Shown here in pieces: positions 59,161 through 64,000 of a stretch of 64,000 bases of DNA (the stretch's first letter is position 1; the number at the start of each line of letters is the position of its first letter). The position numbers were made by a program, and so were the translations under genes. This DNA comes from DAOUKH01 sp965207995 (GTDB lineage Bacteria; Chloroflexota; Dehalococcoidia; SHYB01): the NCBI GenBank assembly GCA_965207995.1, contig CBDBNG010000001.1, forward strand, positions 248,001 to 312,000. Reading direction: 5' to 3'. A model generated the notes under the pieces. That model made no database searches, was not told where the DNA came from, and saw nothing but the letters and a program-made list of their open reading frames with translations.

Positions 59161-60522
59161 GTGCCAGGGCTATTCCAGATAGGTCCACCGAGCCGGGGCG
59201 GCAACCGGATCCTTTGGAGTCTCGCCCTTCTTTCGGACAAGATCAGCAGGTGGGCGGGCCGTAATCCCCTCCCGGCGATGACCCTAATTGGGTCGGTGAT
59301 CGTGGCCATCGTGCTCGCTGCCTTGCTCACGATACCGTGGTCGCCGCTGGCGGGTCCCTCCCCGACCGAAACGCCGACGCCGACCGCCAGGGCAGCGCCG
59401 TCGCCGGTCCCGACGCCCACCGCGACGATCACGCCGACGCCAACGCCGACGGCCACCGCGACGCCGACGGCGACTCCCACACCGACGCCGACGGCTACGC
59501 CGACCGCGACTCCAACAGCGACACCCACGGCTACGCCAACGGCGACGCCGATTCCGACGCCGACTCCCACGCCGACACCGACCGCCACGCCTACGCCGAC
59601 ACCCACACCGGAGCCGACGCCGACGCCCACGCCGACGGAAACGCCGCTCCCGACCGAGACCCCGACGCCGGAGCCGACACCCACGCCGATCATCGTCACG
59701 GTCGTCGTCACGTCGACGCCGACGCCCACGCCACTCGCAACGCCGACGCCACGGCCCACGAATACCCCGACGCCTTCGCCTACGCCGAGCGAGACGAACA
59801 CGCCGACGCCGACTCCGACGAACACGCCGCCGGCCACGGCCGTCGCCGTGCAGGCGATGACGGTGCCGTTCGAGACGGTGCTTCGGGACTACTCGGGGAG
59901 CGGCTCAGAGACCACGGGCAACCCCTTCGTGTACACGGGAGCGAGGGGCGCGCCGGTGGTGTTCGACATCGACTATCAAGGCTCGGACAGCTTCAAGATC
60001 TTCGTCGTGGACGCCGTTGGCGAGGACTACGAGCTGCTCCTGACGACCGACCGGACGAGGGGTCCCTATCGCGGCGTGCGGGCGCTGTCCTACCGCGACA
60101 ACCGGTTCGAGGACCATTCCTCCGAGATTTCGGCGTTCAATGTCCGCGTCGAGGGCGACGGCGCCTGGCAGGTACGGGTGTTCCTCCCCAAGCTGGCGCC
60201 GCCGTCGATTTCGGCCGTGACAGGATCGGGCGACCAGGTCATCGGGCCGTTCAACATGACCAGCGGGAACCCGTTTACCGCTGACTTCCTATTCGACGTC
60301 ACGCATACCGGGTCGAATTTCTCGGCACGGCTGATCGCCGACGACGGGACCGCGGCCCAGCTGATACCGCCCCGGCAGGCGTCCTTCAACAACCTCAGGC
60401 GCCCTGTGACCGTGTATTCGTCGACGAATACGGACAAGACGGATGACGACCTGCCCTACGGCAACTACGTGTTGGCGATCCAGGCGGACGGGCCGTGGAC
60501 GGTGCGGGTAATCGAGCGTTAG
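59161..60522 (+). CDS. Membrane-anchored TP-repeat protein with C-terminal beta-sandwich-like domains
   Basis: 453 residues as read from the GTG; a shorter start is the ATG at 59278 (MTLIGSVIVAIVLAALL), which begins at the membrane helix (~40-60 in the long form). Then ~155 residues of Thr/Pro/Ala low complexity (TPTPTA-like). Residues ~225-453 form two similar domains: TTGNPFVYTGARGAPVVFDIDYQGSDSFKIFVVDA and SGNPFTADFLFDVTHTGSNFSARLIADDG, each followed by YRGVRALSYRD or FNNLRRPVTVYS and ending with GAWQVRVFLP or GPWTVRVIER. They resemble jelly-roll/CBM-like domains; function unknown. Probably surface-exposed on an extended stalk. The start codon lacks a clear ribosome site. Confidence 0.75.
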   Translation: MPGLFQIGPPSRGGNRILWSLALLSDKISRWAGRNPLPAMTLIGSVIVAIVLAALLTIPWSPLAGPSPTETPTPTARAAPSPVPTPTATITPTPTPTATATPTATPTPTPTATPTATPTATPTATPTATPIPTPTPTPTPTATPTPTPTPEPTPTPTPTETPLPTETPTPEPTPTPIIVTVVVTSTPTPTPLATPTPRPTNTPTPSPTPSETNTPTPTPTNTPPATAVAVQAMTVPFETVLRDYSGSGSETTGNPFVYTGARGAPVVFDIDYQGSDSFKIFVVDAVGEDYELLLTTDRTRGPYRGVRALSYRDNRFEDHSSEISAFNVRVEGDGAWQVRVFLPKLAPPSISAVTGSGDQVIGPFNMTSGNPFTADFLFDVTHTGSNFSARLIADDGTAAQLIPPRQASFNNLRRPVTVYSSTNTDKTDDDLPYGNYVLAIQADGPWTVRVIER

Positions 60523-61496
60523 CCGCCGATAACGGCTAGCTGGCCGAGCCAGGTCTTGGCGGAGTTCCCGCCGAACTCGAGGAGCGCGTCCTTGCGCGGC
60601 AAGAGCCGCGCGCGCAGTTCTTCCGCGCTGTGTCCGTGCAGGCCGCGGCGGGCGGTGGCGGTGAAGGCTTCCTCAGGCGACGCGGCAGTCTGCGTGGCGG
60701 CGGCGAGCGCGAGCAGGGCGGCGAGGTTCTCCTGGAAGGCCTCCACCTGCAACAGGAGCTTCAACTGCCGCTCTAGTCTGTCCAGCGGACCGCTGAACGG
60801 CTCGGCCTTGGCCAGCGCTCCTTGAAGTCCCGCATCGTCGAGCCAATCATTCTGGCGGGCGGCGAGGGTGGAGACGATGAGGTGGAGGTTGATGTTGGCG
60901 TCGTGCCGCGGGGCGACGTCGGTGACATAGTTGAGCTCCCGTTCGATGAAGGGCGGGAGCGAGCGGAGGAACCACTCGGCGACGGCCGGAGCGCGGGCCC
61001 CGCGGGGGCTCAGCCGTAGGTGGCCGTGCCAATCGAGGAACATCTGCAACGTGCGGGGGTCGGGATGGTTGCCCGAGCCGCGCGCCTCCAGACGGTTGAG
61101 CCCCGCCGCCCATTGGCGCATCTGGGTCTCGTCCATGCCGCGGAAGGTCGGGTAGTCCAAGAAGAGGGCGTCGCAGTCCCAAGGGCGGGGGGCGTCGTCG
61201 TGCGAGTAGAGCTCGTCCCGGCCCACGATGATGGCGTGCAGGTGCGGCGCGGGGCGGCGGTAGGCGTCGACAATGCGTTCCAACCGGATGAGGGCGACCA
61301 AATGGCCGTCGTCGTCGACCTTGGCGTAGCCGCTCTCGCCGAGCTGCAGGCCGCGGAATTGGCCGCCTTGGACGTCGTCGAAGAACTGGCGGAGAAACTG
61401 CGAGAACAGCTTCGTAGTCGGCTGAATCTCCGGCAGAAGACGCTGCACCCGTCCCTCGGGGAGGAACGAGATGATGGCGTGGCCGCGGATGATCAC
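60519..61496 (-). CDS. Hypothetical protein coupled to a GTPase-like gene
   Basis: 325 residues, soluble. N-terminal segment IIRGHAIISFLPEGRVQRLLPEIQPTTKLFSQFLRQFFDD, then YAKVDDDGHLVALIRLERIVDAYRRPAPHLHAIIVGRDELYSHD (a strand-rich part). A His/Asp-containing middle ends in WHGHLRLSPRG. The C-terminal half is mostly helical and Ala/Leu-rich (LERQLKLLLQVEAFQENLAALLALAAATQ). No known family recognised. It overlaps the GTPase-like gene by 4 bases (ATGA), so the two act in one process. Confidence 0.6.
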   Translation of the reverse strand: MIIRGHAIISFLPEGRVQRLLPEIQPTTKLFSQFLRQFFDDVQGGQFRGLQLGESGYAKVDDDGHLVALIRLERIVDAYRRPAPHLHAIIVGRDELYSHDDAPRPWDCDALFLDYPTFRGMDETQMRQWAAGLNRLEARGSGNHPDPRTLQMFLDWHGHLRLSPRGARAPAVAEWFLRSLPPFIERELNYVTDVAPRHDANINLHLIVSTLAARQNDWLDDAGLQGALAKAEPFSGPLDRLERQLKLLLQVEAFQENLAALLALAAATQTAASPEEAFTATARRGLHGHSAEELRARLLPRKDALLEFGGNSAKTWLGQLAVIGG

Positions 61497-62371
61497 CTTG
61501 CTAGATGATGAAGCCAGTCGACCAAGTGGTCGTAGCTCTCCTCCGGGTAAACGGGGAGGCGCTCAGAGGTGATGGGATCGACGACAATCTTGAACTCGCC
61601 CTCCTTCCCCGTAGCGTCGTCGGGGGGCACGCGCCACTCCGTGTAGCTGAGGAAGTGCTGGAGCGGCTCGGAGACGGAAGAGCTGACCTCCACGTTCAGT
61701 GTGGGAACGAAGTGCGCGGCGAGCTGCGCCGCGGTGGGCTCGTTGCCGAAGATCCTGCCGAGCTCGTAGCGAACCTCGTCGGCCTTGGTGAAGATGAAGC
61801 CGGCGAAGGTGACGGGGGGCAGGTCGTTTTTGTCCTTGTAGGCGCGGAGGTTCTGGTAGAAGCGGCGGTACTCGATGTCGCCGGAGCCCTCGCGCATTTC
61901 GCGGACGAGGCTGAAGACAAAGCAGAGGGCGTCGGCCCGGAAGACGCTCTCGTGGATGTGGGTGAGCTCCTCCGAGGGGATGTTGAACTGGTTCTGGGCC
62001 TCGGCCATCAGGCTCTGGTAGTCGATCTGCCCGCGGCTCTCGCTCATGATCTTCATGGTGGCGGAAAGGGCCTCGCCGGCCACGTCCATCAGGGGGATGG
62101 CGAGCCGCTTCTTCCTGAAGAAGCCGGGGAACTTGAGGTCGAGGCGCGCCTCGAAGATCTTGTCGGGCGGCGTGGGGAGCAGGGGCACGCCCGCGCGGAG
62201 GCTGTTGGCGCAGCCCGCGATGTCGAACTCGTTCGAGTCGACATCGATGAGCACCTCCATGCGCCGCTTTGCCGCGACTCGGACGAGGTGCATGTAGAGA
62301 AGCGCGGCGAAGTGACTCTTCCCCGAGCCTGTGTATCCGACGATCGCCATTCGTTTGTCTGGAGGAGCCAC
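61493..62371 (-). CDS. P-loop GTPase-like protein
   Basis: 292 residues from the GTG at 62371 (MAPPDKRMAIVGYTGSGKSH); P-loop G12-S19 is GYTGSGKS. DVAG at 96-99 fits the DxxG switch-II motif, and TKAD at 195-198 fits the guanine-binding (N/T)KxD motif. So it is probably a TRAFAC-like GTPase. DVDSNEFDI (43-51) and LLPTPPDKIFEARL are its own features. No transmembrane helix; the C-terminal end is acidic. It lies 2 bases after the LLM stop, and its own stop overlaps the next gene. Function unknown. Confidence 0.78.
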   Translation of the reverse strand: MAPPDKRMAIVGYTGSGKSHFAALLYMHLVRVAAKRRMEVLIDVDSNEFDIAGCANSLRAGVPLLPTPPDKIFEARLDLKFPGFFRKKRLAIPLMDVAGEALSATMKIMSESRGQIDYQSLMAEAQNQFNIPSEELTHIHESVFRADALCFVFSLVREMREGSGDIEYRRFYQNLRAYKDKNDLPPVTFAGFIFTKADEVRYELGRIFGNEPTAAQLAAHFVPTLNVEVSSSVSEPLQHFLSYTEWRVPPDDATGKEGEFKIVVDPITSERLPVYPEESYDHLVDWLHHLAR

Positions 62372-62373
62372 TG

Positions 62374-63465
62374 CTAGTTTGTCCTTTCTGTCAGGGCAGC
62401 CGCCGCGCCGGTTTCCTCGCCGGCCCGGGACGCTAGTCCGCACACTTGCGCGATCAGCTCGTAGGAGCGAACGCGGTCTTGGAAATGGTAACAGTTGGTG
62501 ACGATACCCACATCATTTGTCTTATACGATGCGGCGGCCTCCATCAGACGCGCGTGGACGTCCTCGGGGTTGCCGTCGACCTGCTGCGGCCCCCCGGACC
62601 GGCCGGAGATGTAGGTCATCTGCTGGGGGGTGAACTCGAACGTGGCGGCCTCCTCCGGCGGATAGAGGCCGGGTTTGAGCCGGAGGTTGAGGTAGCGCGC
62701 GGCGCGCATCAGGTTGCGGCTGCTTCCGAGAAAGACGGCTTCCTCGCGGGTCGGAGCACAGAGCAACTGCACCGTCACATTGAGCTTGGGCTCGGCGCAG
62801 AAGCGTGAGGGCTTGAACTCGTCGCGGTAGATCTCGGCGATGAACGGCCCCTGATCGCCGGTGTAGCCGAAGAAGTCGGCGTAGGAGAAGGGGAGGCCGA
62901 GCCTGGCGGCGAGGCGCGCGCTGTAGTCGGAGGAGCCGAGGAGCCAGACTTCGGGGGCCGTCTCACAGTCTTGCCCCGGCTGGGGCCGGATGTTGCGGAA
63001 GCGGTGGTCGGGGTCGTCGAAGCCGTGGAGGAAGCCGAGGAGGTCGCCCACCTGGCGGGGAAAGTCGCGGATGTCGGCCAGGGGACGCGGGTCGGAGAGG
63101 GCGGCGGCGGTGTAGCGGTCGCTGCCGGGCGCGCGGCCGATGCCCAAGTCGATGCGCCCCGGAAAGAAGGAGTCCAGCATCGTGAACTGCTCCGCCACCT
63201 TCAGGGCGGCGTAGTGCGTGAGCATGACGCCGCCGCTCCCCACTCTGATCCTGTTCGTCGCCGCGCCGATCTGTCCGATGAGAATCTCCGGCGCCGCTCC
63301 GCTGAACGTCCCCGTGTTGTGGTGCTCGGCGACCCAGTACCGGGCGTAGCCGAGCCGCTCCGCCGCCTGGGCCAGCTTCACCGACTCCGCAAGCGCCTCC
63401 GCCGCGGTGCTGCCGCGGCGCACCGGCGACTGATCGACGACGCTCAGGACCAGATCGCTCTTCAC
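62374..63465 (-). CDS. LLM-class flavin-dependent oxidoreductase (MsnO8-type)
   Basis: 363 residues. DLVLSVVDQSPVRRGSTAAEALAESVKLAQAAERLGYARYWVAEHHN opens the barrel; ILIGQIGAATNRIRVGSGGVMLTHYAALKVAEQFTMLDSFFPGRIDLGIGRAPGSD is the classic long conserved segment. Closest in pattern to the MsnO8/luciferase-like group using FMN. The stop (TAG at 62374) is 2 bases before the GTPase gene start, implying co-transcription. Substrate unknown. Confidence 0.9.
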   Translation of the reverse strand: MKSDLVLSVVDQSPVRRGSTAAEALAESVKLAQAAERLGYARYWVAEHHNTGTFSGAAPEILIGQIGAATNRIRVGSGGVMLTHYAALKVAEQFTMLDSFFPGRIDLGIGRAPGSDRYTAAALSDPRPLADIRDFPRQVGDLLGFLHGFDDPDHRFRNIRPQPGQDCETAPEVWLLGSSDYSARLAARLGLPFSYADFFGYTGDQGPFIAEIYRDEFKPSRFCAEPKLNVTVQLLCAPTREEAVFLGSSRNLMRAARYLNLRLKPGLYPPEEAATFEFTPQQMTYISGRSGGPQQVDGNPEDVHARLMEAAASYKTNDVGIVTNCYHFQDRVRSYELIAQVCGLASRAGEETGAAAALTERTN

Positions 63466-63806
63466 CAGAAACTCCTAACTAACGCTATCTGAAGCGCCCT
63501 GGTTCGGTCAAGGGTTGGCTGTTCGGCTTGTGGCAACGTTTGTGGCGCCGGACTGGGGACGTCAGGTTGTTCGGGGGACGGGAACGGGCGATTCGCGAAT
63601 CGCCCCTACAGGGGAGGGGTCGTGGGTTTCGATGGCCTATGGTGGCTGTGAGGGGGCCCCTCATCTCAATCTTCTCCCGGGGGGAGAAGAGGCCCGGAGG
63701 GGACCGCCGCGCCCCGCCCCGGCCCGCCCTCAGTCCCTCCCAGAGGGGGAGAGGTTTAATGGGCGCTCCCAGAGGGAGAAAGGCTTAAGTCTCCGGGGAA
63801 CAGGGA
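63466..63806 (+). repeat. Intergenic composite repeat copy
   Basis: 63586-63605 is the palindrome GGGCGATTCGCGAATCGCCC, then CTACAGGGGA, and GGGGGCCCCTCATCTCAATC at ~63653. The tract CCCTCAGTCCCTCCCAGAGG and tails GGTTTAATGG and GGCTTAAG close it at ~63790. No gene is supported between the LLM start and the MFS end. Confidence 0.8.
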
Positions 63807-64000
63807 TCAGGGGCGGCCGGTGAACTTGGGCTTGGGCAGGAGGAGGAAGACGGGGGCGGTGAGGAAGAGCAGGGCGGCAAAGACGAAGAGGCCGATCCGG
63901 TACTCGTCTTTCCAATCGAAGATGGCGCCCAGGAAGAGGGGGCCGATGACTCCGGTCATGATGGCGGGGAACTCGACGAGGCCCATGATCGAGGCGAAAC
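63807..64000 (-). CDS. MFS transporter, C-terminal fragment
   Basis: Only the last ~64 codons are present; the gene enters from the right edge. Read on the minus strand: FASIMGLVEFPAIMTGVIGP, then LFLGAIFDWKDEYRIGLFVFAALLFLTAPVFLLLPKP. Two hydrophobic helices and the PK-rich tail fit the last two segments of an MFS permease. Substrate cannot be told. Confidence 0.65.
   Translation of the reverse strand, partial: FASIMGLVEFPAIMTGVIGPLFLGAIFDWKDEYRIGLFVFAALLFLTAPVFLLLPKPKFTGRP

Noticed and set aside
59337..60284. Asp/Ala/His-rich ORF in the TP-repeat gene
   Set aside because: A second frame of the same repeated codons (ACGCCGAC..); composition reflects the repeats only.

Overview
The window is high-GC bacterial chromosome that looks like a marine or sponge-associated Chloroflexota of the Dehalococcoidia/SAR202 type. 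This is inferred from gene content: CaiB/BaiF CoA-transferases, luciferase-like flavin monooxygenases, an SCP2-type thiolase, an ACMSD-like amidohydrolase, a TtuB/TtuA tRNA-thiolation pair, a CIRCE-controlled groESL operon and many TP-rich lipoproteins. No rRNA, phage structural gene, transposase, integrase or CRISPR array is visible. Both ends are cut inside genes (a thiolase on the left, an MFS transporter on the right).

Left part (1-24.5 kb) is mostly housekeeping. In order: thiolase start; a HEPN plus PD-(D/E)xK-like nuclease fusion; an NDP-forming acyl-CoA synthetase alpha-like protein; signal peptidase I; an ECF sigma factor with an unusual anti-sigma-like protein carrying a TP-rich and a collagen-like stretch, followed by a SIMPL lipoprotein; YchF; peroxiredoxin; cysteine synthase; two unknown proteins; a minus-strand pabB-ribD-ribE-ribBA-ribH cluster; a Leu/Val-type amino-acid dehydrogenase; an LLM flavin monooxygenase; a Gfo/Idh/MocA oxidoreductase; an unknown protein; a YifB/ComM ATPase; ilvD; and a TPR protein.

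Middle part (24.5-42.6 kb) is more accessory: a repeat-rich spacer; ttuB-ttuA; a DUF433/DUF5615 toxin-antitoxin-like pair; a double-length CaiB; a membrane protein; an XRE-ImmA/DUF4411 pair; small catabolic enzymes; a cluster of secreted lipoproteins built from a repeated Cys-containing domain and fibronectin-III-like domains, one copy frameshifted; a NarL-type two-component system; and an SDR.

Right part (42.6-64 kb) starts with the most unusual locus: a zinc ABC importer whose substrate-binding protein (AztC/ZnuA-like) contains an AztD-like beta-propeller zinc metallochaperone inserted between two His/Asp/Glu-rich runs, followed by overlapping ATPase and permease genes. Then come two overlapping CaiB genes; a DUF2283-HTH/nuclease-like toxin pair; a TPP enzyme; groESL with CIRCE; a queuosine-precursor transporter; a sugar-nucleotide transferase; an amidohydrolase; tRNA-Thr(CGT) next to an ACG-rich TP-repeat protein; and an LLM-GTPase-unknown operon.

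Intergenic spaces from 24 kb onward repeatedly hold a composite GC-rich palindromic repeat. Several parts recur in fixed order and always in the same orientation. Almost all very long opposite-strand ORFs here are GC-driven shadows and were left out.
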